From contig JAQEYU010000002.1 in assembly GCA_027692465.1 (NCBI GenBank), positions 496,001-560,000 on the forward strand: 64,000 nt of DNA, written 5' to 3'. Below are positions 34,961 to 44,282 of this stretch, piece after piece. Below the pieces are notes generated by a model. That model searched no databases, was not told where the DNA came from, and saw only the letters and a list, made by a program, of their open reading frames with translations. The translations under genes were made by a program, and so were the position numbers. Source of the stretch: Enterococcaceae bacterium OF42-14pH9A. GTDB taxonomy: Bacteria > Bacillota > Bacilli > Lactobacillales > Enterococcaceae. Each line of letters begins with the position of its first letter. Position 1 is the first letter of the stretch.

Positions 34961-35920
34961 TCAAACCGACTCTACCGGCAGTTCCGGAGGCAGCATGTCC
35001 TCCTCAGGGTCGGTCTTCTCACTGTAATAAAATTTGAAATCGATGTTTGAATCGTAGTTGCCAAAGCCCTTACCGAAAATCGTACAACCGCCGACGTTTT
35101 CTGCATCTTCTTTGACGCTGATTCGAAAATCCCAGATCATCTTATCCAGCCGCAGTTCCCGCATCCGGCTCCACAACACTTGTTTGCCGTTGATCCAGAC
35201 GCCGTGATTGGTAATCCGCAGGGTAACTTTCAATCCGTATTGGTTCATCGTGGACTGCCACCAATCGGGATTGTACTTGCCGCGAACATCGACAAAATCA
35301 CCCGGTGAAGTCCAAAAGCCCAAATCGACACCGTTTAGCTGGAAGCTGATATCAGATGGCCAGTTATTGTTACCAGTCGGAAACTCCGAAGACAGCTCCA
35401 TCTCGATCTCCACCATCTGCAGCCGATCCATATTGGTCAGCGGATTGACAATCTTGTATTCCAAAAAACCTTGTGTAAACCACAAAATTGCTGCCTGGGT
35501 CCGGCGAGTATCCATGAAGTACTTCGGCTCGTCGTATTCACCAATTTGATCTTCTGTAGTAGCCAGACCGCATGTCGGTGTTACGTAGAAATCAACATAT
35601 TGACCCACCGGTACGGAAGTCTCATAAAATTGATAAGCCGGGTAGACTTTTTGGGGAAATTCGATCTCGATCAGGTCGACTTTCAAAATTGACTGTTTCT
35701 GCAGACCGGCTTTTCCCGGAAGACGCTCGGTTTTGATGATACCGGCTGCTTCCAGAATCTTGACGTGCTTGGCAGTGACCGGATTACTTAGCCCCATCGC
35801 TGCGGCAAGCTCCTTGACGTTCATTCTTTTCTTAGACAATAAGGTAATGATATCGATTCTTGCCGGACTGGCCAACGCATCAAAGACCGGCAGTGAATCT
35901 TTTGATAAAGGAATATGCAT
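34961..35920 (-). CDS. ArsR-type HTH regulator with large C-terminal sensor-like domain (1)
   Basis: A 319-residue protein; ATG 35920 follows AAAGGGG, and the promoter at 36021-36049 lies inside the longer open frame, which excludes it. Residues 5-85 form an ArsR-type winged helix (LASPARIDIITLLSKKRMNV, LSNPVTAKHVKILEAAGI). Residues about 105-300 form a large domain with TPTCGLATTEDQIGEYDEPKYF and repeated beta-strand patterns ending in a GGCTIFGKGFGNYD segment. A typical metal-sensing ArsR protein is only about 100 residues; this fused type occurs beside arabinofuranosidase genes. Sugar sensing by the C-terminal domain is inference. It is paralogous to 38739-39662. Confidence 0.8.
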   Translation of the reverse strand: MHIPLSKDSLPVFDALASPARIDIITLLSKKRMNVKELAAAMGLSNPVTAKHVKILEAAGIIKTERLPGKAGLQKQSILKVDLIEIEFPQKVYPAYQFYETSVPVGQYVDFYVTPTCGLATTEDQIGEYDEPKYFMDTRRTQAAILWFTQGFLEYKIVNPLTNMDRLQMVEIEMELSSEFPTGNNNWPSDISFQLNGVDLGFWTSPGDFVDVRGKYNPDWWQSTMNQYGLKVTLRITNHGVWINGKQVLWSRMRELRLDKMIWDFRISVKEDAENVGGCTIFGKGFGNYDSNIDFKFYYSEKTDPEEDMLPPELPVESV

Positions 35921-36020
35921 TCCGTCAGCCCCTTTCATTATCACTATCGATAATATCACAAAAAAATGGGTATTTTCGTGCGACTCCAAACTGATAGTGC
36001 TTTCATGGTCGTATGTTTGT

Positions 36021-36049
36021 AGACTAAAGCTTCCGACGTAGTTTGTCAA
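36021..36049 (-). promoter_or_regulatory. Sigma-A promoter of ArsR-type gene 1
   Basis: Minus strand perfect TTGACA (36049-36044), a 17-nt spacer and TAGTCT (36026-36021). The leader is about 95 nt. Upstream, TTATCGAAAAA occurs twice (36140-36150 and 36200-36210) exactly 60 bp apart, possibly operator sites. Confidence 0.65.
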
Positions 36050-36307
36050 GCCTAACATTTTAGTACTTGGGTTAATCTCAAACTGACAAAGCACCACATT
36101 TAGTCTCGTACACAGGCTGAAGATGATGGGTCAGGGTAATTATCGAAAAAGAGTGTTCCGCGGCTTGTTATAAACAAGTACATAGTATCATGGATGACCT
36201 TATCGAAAAATGTATAATATTACTTATTTGTATGTATAATCTTATGATTCAACACAGAAGGTTGTCTGCTTGAAGCAGCCTCTCGGTACGCCCCGGCTTC
36301 AACTGAT

Positions 36308-36340
36308 CAAAAAGGAGTCCGTCGTTGATGGACGAACTCC
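36308..36340 (-). terminator. Rho-independent terminator after the large GH51 gene
   Basis: Minus strand GGAGTTCGTC (36340-36331), a 7-nt loop, GACGGACTCC and TTTTT. It closes the four-gene GH51 operon. Confidence 0.88.
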
Positions 36341-36380
36341 CTCGCAAGGTTCTGGTTATTCTTTAAAGCGAAAACAATGA

Positions 36381-38714
36381 TCAGTCACTGATTTCCACGA
36401 AAACGACGCTATTTTTCGGCAGCTGGATTGCAACAGAGCCGCCGGCGGCCACCGGTTCTGTTTCCGAATACGTAAAGTTCTCCGGCGTTTCAAAATCATT
36501 CACGGCGTCAGGTGCGGCACTCAGACTGCGGACTTTGAGTTGTTCGCCGGTGATCCCTTCCAAGCTGACAGTCACGGCATCGGCGACATTTACCAGTTTC
36601 ACATACTGTTTATCGGCAGCTTCATCCAATACAGCGTTGACATACAACTGCTGAACGACAGGTACCTTGGCTTCGATTTCGTTCATCACGACGCCATTGA
36701 TCGTCGTCGTAATCTGCCGATCTTTGACATGCAGTTCGCAACTGTAGCGTTTGCCGGTCTCCACCTTCCAGATAGTCTGGGTGATGTCGCTGATCCGCCC
36801 TTCCCGAACCGAGCGGATCATACAGTCCTGATTCTGCCATCCCCCTAAAAGCCAGGCAAAGGTATTGTCAGGATCCTGTTCCCCAAAGAGCAGCCGGAAA
36901 CCGCGATCCCATTGGCCACCGGTCTTTTCGAACTCAAAGGCGATGGTATAGTCGGTCCCGGTGAAATCCTCCGTGAACAGTACCCGCTGATCTTTAGCAA
37001 TTGTACCGTCTGCCGGGGTGATTTCTTCACCGGAGAGATGGTCGATGATGCGCACATTGCGGTAGGAAATATCCGCATTGTCCGCCACAACACCGATGCC
37101 GCCGGTGATCTGATTTGCTCCCAAGACTTTCGGTGCAGCCAGGTTGGACACTTCATAGCCCATGTTGTAGGTCCCTTGAAACTTAGTAAACAGCTGCTGC
37201 ACGTAATAGTTCATACTGCCGTAGACCCGGGACTGATCAAACCAGATCATATCCGGCCGCCAATTGACGTAATCAACATTTGCCAGCATCGGTGCGTAAC
37301 AAGCCAGTCCGACTTTATCGGCATTGCGTTCCAGGCCGATCATGTAACTGGCCTCGACAGCAGCATTGTACCATTCGTTGCCCCAGGAAGCGTACTCTCC
37401 GAGGAAGACTCTCGGACCGTCAGCCGGATAGTGATCGTAGCGGTCATGATTGGCCAACAGCCAGTCGGTGGTCTGGTAGTAGTGTTCATCCACCAGATCC
37501 GAACCGTTGCGGCGAGCGCTCTCCCAGCCCCGCTCGTATTCACTGCCGGCCGCAAAAGGTCCCGCCGAATTGATCAGTTGAATCTCGGGATAGGCTTCCC
37601 GGATTGCCTTGTGGAAGTGATCATAACGATCGAAGAATTCCTGGCCAACTTCTTCATTGCCGACTGCCAGATATTCCATACCAAAAGGCTCCGGATGACC
37701 CATTTCCGACCGCAGACGGCCCCATTGCGTCTCAGGGTCTCCATTGGCAAATTCAATCAGGTCCAGGGCATCTTGGATCCATTCTCCCAACTCCTCGATC
37801 GGCACTGCCCGTTGGTGGTGGGGATCCCAACCGGCCGGCAGCACCGGCAGCGGTTTAGCCCCCAGGTCTTCACACAAGAGGAAATACTCGTAAAAGCCCA
37901 GCCCTAATGTCTGATTGTAACCCCAACTGTTACGGCGGGCCGGCCGGTGTTCCACGGGGCCGACGGTATTTTTCCAACGGTACATGGAATCCCGATCTTC
38001 AGCATTCAAACTGCCGTCATGGACCAGACAACCGCCGGGAAAACGCATGAATTTCGGCTTCATTGCTGCCAGCAATTCGGCGATATCTTTGCGGCAGCCG
38101 TTTTTGCGATTTTTGAAAGTCGCCTGCGGAAACAGCGAGATCATATCAAGGGCGATGTTCGTCCCCCCGTCAAAAACCAGTGCCAGCCGCGCAGTCGTGC
38201 TGGTTTCTGCAGCGATCAGTGTCCCTTCGTATCGCTGCCACTCACGGTCTGTTGCAGTCACCGTTTCCTGGGCCAGAATCCTGCCGTCTGCTTCTTTCAG
38301 CTGGACCAGAAAGTGCACTGGTTCGATCGGCGTCCGGGCAAACAGGCTGAAATCATAAGCCGCGCCTTTGGTCAGCGCCAGCCCGTGATTGAAGCCGTCG
38401 TTTTGGAGCTCGACCCCTTCATTTACATCGATTTTCAGGTAATGGGTGTTATTGGCGTGCAGCGGCGCATCCTCCAATACCCGTACATGCAGCGTCTCAG
38501 CTTGCAGCGGCTGTCCTGCTCCGTTTTGCCAGCCGTACAGTCCGTGATATTCGGGATTGTCGATGGGGCAAAACTCAAAAGATCGGTTTTGGATCATTTC
38601 TGCATACAAGCCGCCGTCAGCCGCATGATTCAGATCTTCAAAAAAGATACCGTATAAATCTCCCAACGATGCCCCTTTTTGCTGCGGATGCAGCGTGATA
38701 ACCGGATTCGTCAT
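36381..38714 (-). CDS. GH51 alpha-L-arabinofuranosidase, long form with C-terminal LamG-like domain
   Basis: A 777-residue cytoplasmic enzyme (no signal peptide) releasing alpha-L-arabinofuranosyl residues. It opens with the long-form signature YGIFFEDLNHAADGGLYAE, has a carbohydrate-binding-like insert (about 70-200), then the catalytic barrel. Acid/base Glu354 lies in GNEEVG, and nucleophile Glu440 in FLGEYASWGNEW. Residues about 540-700 form a concanavalin/LamG-like domain (FEFEKTGGQWDRGFRLLFGE). It is the last gene of the GH51-DUF6171-ArsR-GH51 operon, 24 nt after the regulator, with TAAGGAG before the ATG. Confidence 0.93.
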   Translation of the reverse strand: MTNPVITLHPQQKGASLGDLYGIFFEDLNHAADGGLYAEMIQNRSFEFCPIDNPEYHGLYGWQNGAGQPLQAETLHVRVLEDAPLHANNTHYLKIDVNEGVELQNDGFNHGLALTKGAAYDFSLFARTPIEPVHFLVQLKEADGRILAQETVTATDREWQRYEGTLIAAETSTTARLALVFDGGTNIALDMISLFPQATFKNRKNGCRKDIAELLAAMKPKFMRFPGGCLVHDGSLNAEDRDSMYRWKNTVGPVEHRPARRNSWGYNQTLGLGFYEYFLLCEDLGAKPLPVLPAGWDPHHQRAVPIEELGEWIQDALDLIEFANGDPETQWGRLRSEMGHPEPFGMEYLAVGNEEVGQEFFDRYDHFHKAIREAYPEIQLINSAGPFAAGSEYERGWESARRNGSDLVDEHYYQTTDWLLANHDRYDHYPADGPRVFLGEYASWGNEWYNAAVEASYMIGLERNADKVGLACYAPMLANVDYVNWRPDMIWFDQSRVYGSMNYYVQQLFTKFQGTYNMGYEVSNLAAPKVLGANQITGGIGVVADNADISYRNVRIIDHLSGEEITPADGTIAKDQRVLFTEDFTGTDYTIAFEFEKTGGQWDRGFRLLFGEQDPDNTFAWLLGGWQNQDCMIRSVREGRISDITQTIWKVETGKRYSCELHVKDRQITTTINGVVMNEIEAKVPVVQQLYVNAVLDEAADKQYVKLVNVADAVTVSLEGITGEQLKVRSLSAAPDAVNDFETPENFTYSETEPVAAGGSVAIQLPKNSVVFVEISD

Positions 38715-38738
38715 ATCATTCTCCTTATTTCCTGTCTT

Positions 38739-39662
38739 TTATGCCGGACTGCCGTATTTTGGTCGATAGCTGGTCAAAAAGACGATACTCTGATCATAGT
38801 CCCCGAAGTCTTTACCAAAGAGAGTCACGCCCCCGATTTTCTCGGCATCGTCTTTAACAGCAATATTGAGGTTCCAAAAGTCCTGCAGATCAGCTGTGAC
38901 TTCTTTCAGTGAGACATCAGAGACCTGTACATCATCGATAAAAACTCCCGCTTCCCGAACGTCAATGGTCAACAAGATTCCATATTGGTTGATCTCCGGT
39001 GACCACCAAGCCGGTGTATACTTTCCGCGCCGATCAGCAAAGTCTCCCGGGCTCCGCCAAGTACACAGCTCCACACCGTTCAGTGAAAAAGTGATATCCG
39101 ACGGCCAGTCATCCTTCCAGCCGGGATATTCCGAAGAGATTTCCAACGACAGGCGCAGGCTTTCAGGCTCCTGATTGTCCTGCAGCAGATTGGGAATCTG
39201 GTATTCCAGAAAACCTTTCGTGAACCACAGAATACCCGCTTCGGCTTTCAGTGTGTCCATAAAATACTTGGGCTCATCAAAATTACCGATGTAATCATTT
39301 GCAGTAGCCAGTCCGCAAGTCGGCGCCACGTCGAAGCGGTTGTAATGGCCGATGGGGACTTCCTGCCGGTATTGGTAGCCGCGGCTTTGCCCCTGACTGA
39401 TGACAACATTCAGTTCTTCTGCCAAGATCTTAGCCAGACGCTGGGTACCGGCCTTGCCCGGGATCCGGCGGGTAGTGATCAGGCCGGCTTTTTCCAGCTG
39501 ATTGATGTGTTTGCCGATGATCACACTGGACATCCCCAGCGCCTCCGCCAATTCTTTGATGTTGCTTTCGCCATGAGATAAGATCCGCAGCATCTCCAAG
39601 CGGGTCTTGCTGGCCAGAGCTTCATAGACCGCCAGGGAGCTTTCTGTAATATCTAAACGCAC
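38739..39662 (-). CDS. ArsR-type HTH regulator with large C-terminal sensor-like domain (2)
   Basis: A 307-residue paralogue of the protein at 34961-35920. GTG 39662 is chosen because AAGGAAG precedes it; the longer frame runs across the upstream gene. The winged helix (about 5-80) contains LASKTRLEMLRILSHGESNI and MSSVIIGKHINQLEKAGL. The C-terminal domain (about 100-295) shares APTCGLATANDYIGNFDEPKYF, the SPGDF(A/V)D-RGKY block and GGVTLFGKDFGDYD with its paralogue. It overlaps the DUF6171 gene by 10 nt and precedes the long GH51 gene, so it is likely an autoregulated arabinoside-responsive repressor. The perfect palindrome at 41415-41428 is a candidate operator. Confidence 0.82.
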   Translation of the reverse strand: MRLDITESSLAVYEALASKTRLEMLRILSHGESNIKELAEALGMSSVIIGKHINQLEKAGLITTRRIPGKAGTQRLAKILAEELNVVISQGQSRGYQYRQEVPIGHYNRFDVAPTCGLATANDYIGNFDEPKYFMDTLKAEAGILWFTKGFLEYQIPNLLQDNQEPESLRLSLEISSEYPGWKDDWPSDITFSLNGVELCTWRSPGDFADRRGKYTPAWWSPEINQYGILLTIDVREAGVFIDDVQVSDVSLKEVTADLQDFWNLNIAVKDDAEKIGGVTLFGKDFGDYDQSIVFLTSYRPKYGSPA

Positions 39663-39928
39663 GGGACAGCACTTCCTTTCACTTCTCGTTTGGGCCAGCG
39701 GTTTTGCGGGCAGTCTTTTTGCGGCAGATACGCCCTGAATTCGTAATAACAGCCGCATTTGGTGCAGGTATGCAGGGAGCGGTGCGGGCATTTCCGACAG
39801 ATTGCCTGCCGCTCACCGGCCTCAGTTTCTGACAGATGATTTGGTTCCAATGCCAGCTGCTCTTGGATCAACGCTTGGACATCGGCCTCGCGGGCAGCTT
39901 CTTTAGGCTGACAGCCGCGGCAGGTCAC
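39653..39928 (-). CDS. Small Cys-rich zinc-ribbon protein, DUF6171-like
   Basis: A 91-residue protein whose GTG start overlaps the TGA stop of the GH51 gene (GTGA), a classic coupling arrangement. Cysteines are paired: Cys3-Cys6 (CRGC), Cys44-Cys47 (CRKC), Cys55-Cys58-Cys60 (CTKCGC), and Cys73, enough for one or two zinc sites. The KCGCY and final CPQNRWP pattern is what I associate with DUF6171, a family of unknown function. It has no catalytic motif. It overlaps the following regulator gene by 10 nt, so it sits in the middle of an arabinofuranosidase operon; a role as protein-interaction or nucleic-acid-binding adaptor is speculation. Confidence 0.72.
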   Translation of the reverse strand: MTCRGCQPKEAAREADVQALIQEQLALEPNHLSETEAGERQAICRKCPHRSLHTCTKCGCYYEFRAYLPQKDCPQNRWPKREVKGSAVPCV

Positions 39929-41373
39929 TGGGCAAGCTCCAGCTTAATCGTCACAACACTCATCGGCGGCAGACTGACCTTCAGACCGTTTTCGGTAGTC
40001 GTCACCCCGTCAAAAGCAGTGAGGGTCACTGTTTCCGGATGGTCGAAATCATTATAGGCGTTCATTTCTGTTCCAATCAGTCCTTGCGCATCTTTGACAG
40101 TTACTGCCGTATCCAGCGCAAAGTCCAGCTCGGCCGTTTCCTGCAAGTCAAAGTTGGTGATACTCAAGGTCAGCTGACCGTCTTTTTGGGAAGCTGTGCT
40201 GGTCACGTGGGCCGGCAGGTCACCGAAGCCGTCAATCAATTGGGCATCCTGATGGTCTTTGTACAAATCAAACACATGGTAGCTTGGCGTCTTCACCATC
40301 TTCGCCCCGTCTGTTAGAAGCATCGCCTGCAGCACATTGACTGTTTGCGCGATGTTGGCCATGTGGACGCGATCGGCATGTTTGTGGAAAATATTCAGCG
40401 TGATGGCTGCGACCATCGCATCCCGCACCGTATTCTGTTGGTACAAAAAGCCCGGATTGGTGCCGGGTTCGGCCGTGAACCAGGTACCCCATTCGTCTAC
40501 GATCATGCCGATGCGTTTTTCCGGATCGTATTTGTCCATGATTGTGCCGTGGCGGCTGATAAGTTCGTCCATGTGGGCCGCTTTGTCGCAGGTCAGGTAC
40601 CAGTCAGCTTCAGTAAAATCGGTAGCACTGCCCTTTTCTTCCCAACCATGGGGGTGGACATAGTAATGAAGGCTCAGACCGTCCATCATCCAGTGGGCAT
40701 TTTTCATCAGGGTCTCGGTCCAATGGTAATCGTCCACATTGGCTCCGCCGGCAATCTTGTAGATTTTGTCATCGCCGTATTGCCGCACATAGGTCTGGTA
40801 ACGACGGTATTCATCCGCATAGTATTCCGCCCGCATATTGCCGCCGCAGCCCCAGTTTTCGTTGCCGACACCGAAGAAAGCCATCTTCCAAGGTTCTTCC
40901 CGGCCATTTTTGCGCCGTTCTTCGGCCATCGGCGAAACACCGCCCATGGTGATGTATTCCACCCATTCCTGCATTTCCTGTACCGTGCCGCTGCCGACGT
41001 TGCCGTTGACATAGGCGTCACATTCCAACTGGCGCACCAGCTCGAAAAATTCGTGGGTACCGAAGTGGTTGTTTTCCGTCACGCCGCCCCAGTGGGTATT
41101 GACCATCATCTTGCGGGTTTCTTTGGGCCCGATGCCGTCTTTCCAGTGGTACTCGTCGGCAAAGCAGCCCCCCGGCCAACGCAAAACCGGGATCTTGATG
41201 TGTTTCAATGCCGCAACGACATCCGTCCGCATGCCGTTGACATTTTCAATTTCGGAATCCTCTCCGACATAAAGGCCTTCATAGATACAGCGACCCAGGT
41301 GCTCGGCAAAATGGCCGTAAATGTACTTACTGATAGTCGGTCCGCATTTTTTGGTCAGTAGTTGGATAGTCAT
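39925..41373 (-). CDS. GH51 alpha-L-arabinofuranosidase (short, AbfA type)
   Basis: A 482-residue intracellular enzyme with the classic GH51 signatures: RWPGGCFAD (65-73), acid/base Glu172 in GNENWGCGG and nucleophile Glu294 in DEWGTW. Length and residue positions match characterised AbfA enzymes of Bacillus/Geobacillus. It removes alpha-1,2/1,3/1,5-linked L-arabinofuranose from imported oligosaccharides. It is the first gene of the operon; the ATG at 41373 follows AAAAGGAG. The operator-like palindrome AAACAAATTTGTTT lies 42-55 nt upstream. The two GH51 enzymes in one operon are only distantly related, so they probably differ in preferred linkage. Confidence 0.95.
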   Translation of the reverse strand: MTIQLLTKKCGPTISKYIYGHFAEHLGRCIYEGLYVGEDSEIENVNGMRTDVVAALKHIKIPVLRWPGGCFADEYHWKDGIGPKETRKMMVNTHWGGVTENNHFGTHEFFELVRQLECDAYVNGNVGSGTVQEMQEWVEYITMGGVSPMAEERRKNGREEPWKMAFFGVGNENWGCGGNMRAEYYADEYRRYQTYVRQYGDDKIYKIAGGANVDDYHWTETLMKNAHWMMDGLSLHYYVHPHGWEEKGSATDFTEADWYLTCDKAAHMDELISRHGTIMDKYDPEKRIGMIVDEWGTWFTAEPGTNPGFLYQQNTVRDAMVAAITLNIFHKHADRVHMANIAQTVNVLQAMLLTDGAKMVKTPSYHVFDLYKDHQDAQLIDGFGDLPAHVTSTASQKDGQLTLSITNFDLQETAELDFALDTAVTVKDAQGLIGTEMNAYNDFDHPETVTLTAFDGVTTTENGLKVSLPPMSVVTIKLELAQ

Positions 41374-41414
41374 ATTAAGTTCTCCTTTTAATTAACTTTT
41401 AAGTTTGTTTTACA

Positions 41415-41428
41415 AAACAAATTTGTTT
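41415..41428. promoter_or_regulatory. Perfect palindrome upstream of the GH51 operon (candidate ArsR operator)
   Basis: AAACAAATTTGTTT is a perfect 14-bp inverted repeat within an A/T-rich region flanked by further ACAAA/TTTGT units. It lies in the promoter region of the operon that encodes an ArsR-type regulator. ArsR proteins bind such imperfect or perfect palindromes as dimers. Confidence 0.45.
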
Positions 41429-41591
41429 GTTTTTACAAGATGAGATTACCACAAAGAAAAAGGGCTTTCAATAGGCTGTTTCGCTTTTACAGTAAAAAAT
41501 ACATAAATGTCTGCGTTTGCTATTATCGAAAATATATTTAACTTATTCATTCACCAAAGGCAGTGCTGCTTCTCACCACGCTTTTGAACCC

Positions 41592-41642
41592 AAAACACCC
41601 GCAGGCAGCTTAAATGCACTGCTTGCGGGTGTTCGAACGATG
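41592..41642 (-). terminator. Rho-independent terminator after the second YesN-type gene
   Basis: Minus strand ACACCCGCAAGCAG (41642-41629) pairs with CTGCCTGCGGGTGT (41608-41595), followed by TTTT. It lies about 125 nt beyond the stop codon. Confidence 0.8.
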
Positions 41643-41766
41643 GATATTTCAAAGGAGCTGCCTGAATCTGCACACAGCAGCTGCAAGGTGCTGCTCTTAC
41701 GGTGGGAGGCCGCATTTTGCAGCTTTCCGTACCTCGCTGACAAGACCCTACTTGCGCGGAGCAGCT

Positions 41767-42543
41767 TCAGTTTTGCTGCTTGCGGTACTGCTGCGGGGTC
41801 AGTCCATATTTTTTCTTAAACAGGGAGATGAAGTACTGGGTTTTATGGTAGCCCACCATGTCACCGATGCTGTTCACCCGCAGATCGCTGGTTGCCAATA
41901 ATTCGGCAGCCTTGCGCATCCGCACATCTGTCAGATAGCCCAAAAGATTCTCACCGGTGGCACTTTTGAAAGCATAAGACAGATAACTGGCATTCAAATG
42001 AACTTTTTCTGCCAAGAGCTCCAGCGACAGCGGTTCATCGTAATGCTCCCGAATGTATTCCTGTAAAAAAGTGATTGTATCGGCTTGCGCTGTTTTGTCC
42101 GCCGGTGTCTGCAGCGGCGACGGGATAGCTGCCGCTACTGAGGCGGCTTGATCGACAGCGGCAGTTTTTTCTTCGACAAGCAGCGGCAGCACTTTCTCCA
42201 GTGCTGCTACGAAGTCCTTTTTCAAGACCGGCTTCACCAGATATTCAGTGACGCCGTAGCGAATCGCTTTTTGGGCATACTCGAATTCGGAAAAACCGGA
42301 AACGATGATCACTTTCGTCGTCAAGTCCAGCTCCGAGACCCGCTCCGCCAGATCCAATCCGCTGACTTCCGGCATCCGAATATCGGCAATCAACAGCTGC
42401 GGTGTCACTTCAGCCAGCAGCTGCAGGGCCTGCTTGCCTTTATTGACCGTCACTACTTGTGAAAAGCCGTACTGCTGCCAATCGATGATGTGTTTCAAAT
42501 ACTCTGTCATATGCTGTTCGTCGTCTACGATCATGACCTTCAT
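41767..42543 (-). CDS. Short YesN-type response regulator (receiver plus AraC HTH)
   Basis: A 258-residue regulator, about half the length of the first YesN-type protein because it lacks the long middle region. Receiver 1-120 with Asp7-Asp8, phospho-acceptor Asp54 (LLIADIRMPE) and Lys in YLVKP. AraC double HTH at about 155-255, ending in YGLTPQQYRKQ. The ATG overlaps the TGA of the kinase gene (ATGA, 42540-42543). It is the output of the binding-protein/kinase/regulator triad and would activate genes for galactan or arabinogalactan use, perhaps through the TTATCC motifs. Confidence 0.92.
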   Translation of the reverse strand: MKVMIVDDEQHMTEYLKHIIDWQQYGFSQVVTVNKGKQALQLLAEVTPQLLIADIRMPEVSGLDLAERVSELDLTTKVIIVSGFSEFEYAQKAIRYGVTEYLVKPVLKKDFVAALEKVLPLLVEEKTAAVDQAASVAAAIPSPLQTPADKTAQADTITFLQEYIREHYDEPLSLELLAEKVHLNASYLSYAFKSATGENLLGYLTDVRMRKAAELLATSDLRVNSIGDMVGYHKTQYFISLFKKKYGLTPQQYRKQQN

Positions 42544-44282
42544 TTAAATTCCTCCTGATCTGTTGCCGGAAGTTTTGTTGGTTTCTCTGCTCCCGCCTTG
42601 TTTTCAAAGGTAAAGAAGACCGCCAAACCGCCGTACTTGCTGCGGGCAAAGCGCAGGGCCGCAGCTCTGCCGTAGTGATTTACCAGACGCTGATTGACGT
42701 TCCAAAGTCCCACCGAGATTGCTGCGCCCCGCTCTTTTTGCGCCAAGGCTGCCAGCAGCTGCGTGATCTCCGGTTGGGCCAAGCCGTAGCCGTCGTCCGC
42801 CACTTCCACGCGGATTTTGCCTTCAGCATTTCGCTTCAGAGAAACACCAATCTGATGAGCCCCTTCTTTGCCTTCAATGCCGTGTTCGATGGCATTTTCG
42901 ATCAACGGCTGCAACAGTAACGGCAGGATTGCTTCGTCTGCCACGTCCGCTGCCACCTCCAAGGTATAATCCAGATTTTTCCGCATCGCCATAATCTCCA
43001 GATACCTCTCGGCAAACTTGGCCTCCTCTTTGACCGTCGTGGCCACCCGGGCTTTGGTACTGTATCGATAATAATCCGCCAAGTGGGCCGCCATATCAAT
43101 CACCGCCTCCTGGTCATAGGAAATCGAAACGATATAAGCCAGACTGTTGTATAGAAAATGAGGATTGATCTGAAACTGCAGCTGCTTGAATTCGGCCGCA
43201 TCCCGGGAACGCTGCTCATTGGCCAAAGACTGCATCAAGCGCTGACCACCGCTGACCATCTGATTGAACTGATCGAAGACATAGCCGAACTCATTTTTCG
43301 GCAATACAGCGATACGGGTATCGAAGTCACCGTTTTCCACCTGCTTGAACTTGGTGATCAGCTGCTTCACCTGCTGAGAGATATTTTTGTAAAACAAGAT
43401 CCCGATGACGACGGCAATGGCTAAAACCGTCAAGGCCACCGCTAAAGTAATCTTGGCCACCTGATTGACGGGACCGGTGATCCGGGAATAAGGCAGGTAG
43501 GTGATGAGACGCAGCTGGGACTTGGCATTTTCATCAGTAAAATACAGGTAATCTTCTCCTGCCAGATGAAAACGCCCCTGTTTGGCTGTCGCCGTCAAGC
43601 CGTCATCTTTACGGATTTCCGCCAGAGCCCCCTGATCCGTCTCGTTTTCCGGCGAAATCCCCGTCAGATCCGGCATCAGCAGCAGGCTGCGGCTGTGATC
43701 GGTATTGGCGGTCACCTGCCGAATCTCCTCCAGATGGTAACGGCTCAACTCCACCAGCACGTAATACTGCGGAGAACCCTGCTGGGATTTCGGCAAATAA
43801 ACGTAAGGATACGAAGTCACGAAGAACAGCCGATTGTTATCGGAAAACCAGCCGTTTTGCGGCAGCGACTGGTAAAACTCCGGCGGATCAATGACCGCTT
43901 CCTGGCTGGTGATTACCGTCCCGGCAGCCTGCCAGTAGACCGCCAGCGATTCGATTCCTTCACTGTTCTGCACCTGATCCAACAATGTATTGCGGACTTC
44001 GGCATACTGATCTGTATAGCGGTAGTCGGGTTCTTCCGGCGTCCGGTCGGCTTCAAAAAAACGGATCCGCCGGTCGGAGATCACCGACAGCGCATTCAAC
44101 TCGGCCTCCTTGACCTCGGCTTCCAACAAATAGGCTGCGTGATCCAGCTGCTTTTGGGTACTGTGGATTACATTTTCCTCCATATTGTCGGCGGTATAAT
44201 TGAAGAGCCAGACAAAAAAGACCAGCACAATCAAAAGCAGACCGGCAAAAGCCGCCAGCAGCCATTTAATGGTCTGTTTCAC
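42540..44282 (-). CDS. YesM-type sensor histidine kinase (binding-protein-linked)
   Basis: A 580-residue kinase with TM1 (about 8-30), a large extracellular sensor (30-270), TM2 (about 272-298), HAMP, the phosphorylation box QFQINPHFLYNSLA, and HATPase with LIENAIEHG and DDGYGLA. It overlaps the preceding binding-protein gene by 17 nt and the following response regulator by 4 nt, so all three are translated together. The overlap with an extracytoplasmic binding protein strongly suggests that the sensor domain docks onto that loaded protein instead of binding sugar itself. Confidence 0.92.
   Translation of the reverse strand: MKQTIKWLLAAFAGLLLIVLVFFVWLFNYTADNMEENVIHSTQKQLDHAAYLLEAEVKEAELNALSVISDRRIRFFEADRTPEEPDYRYTDQYAEVRNTLLDQVQNSEGIESLAVYWQAAGTVITSQEAVIDPPEFYQSLPQNGWFSDNNRLFFVTSYPYVYLPKSQQGSPQYYVLVELSRYHLEEIRQVTANTDHSRSLLLMPDLTGISPENETDQGALAEIRKDDGLTATAKQGRFHLAGEDYLYFTDENAKSQLRLITYLPYSRITGPVNQVAKITLAVALTVLAIAVVIGILFYKNISQQVKQLITKFKQVENGDFDTRIAVLPKNEFGYVFDQFNQMVSGGQRLMQSLANEQRSRDAAEFKQLQFQINPHFLYNSLAYIVSISYDQEAVIDMAAHLADYYRYSTKARVATTVKEEAKFAERYLEIMAMRKNLDYTLEVAADVADEAILPLLLQPLIENAIEHGIEGKEGAHQIGVSLKRNAEGKIRVEVADDGYGLAQPEITQLLAALAQKERGAAISVGLWNVNQRLVNHYGRAAALRFARSKYGGLAVFFTFENKAGAEKPTKLPATDQEEFK

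Noticed and set aside
35921-36097. 59-codon N-terminal extension of ArsR-type gene 1
   Set aside because: It contains the TTGACA/TAGTCT promoter, so it cannot be translated from the main transcript.
36912-37907. 331-codon open frame on the plus strand
   Set aside because: Antisense shadow of the long GH51 gene.
40345-41361. 338-codon open frame on the plus strand
   Set aside because: Antisense shadow of the GH51 AbfA-type gene.
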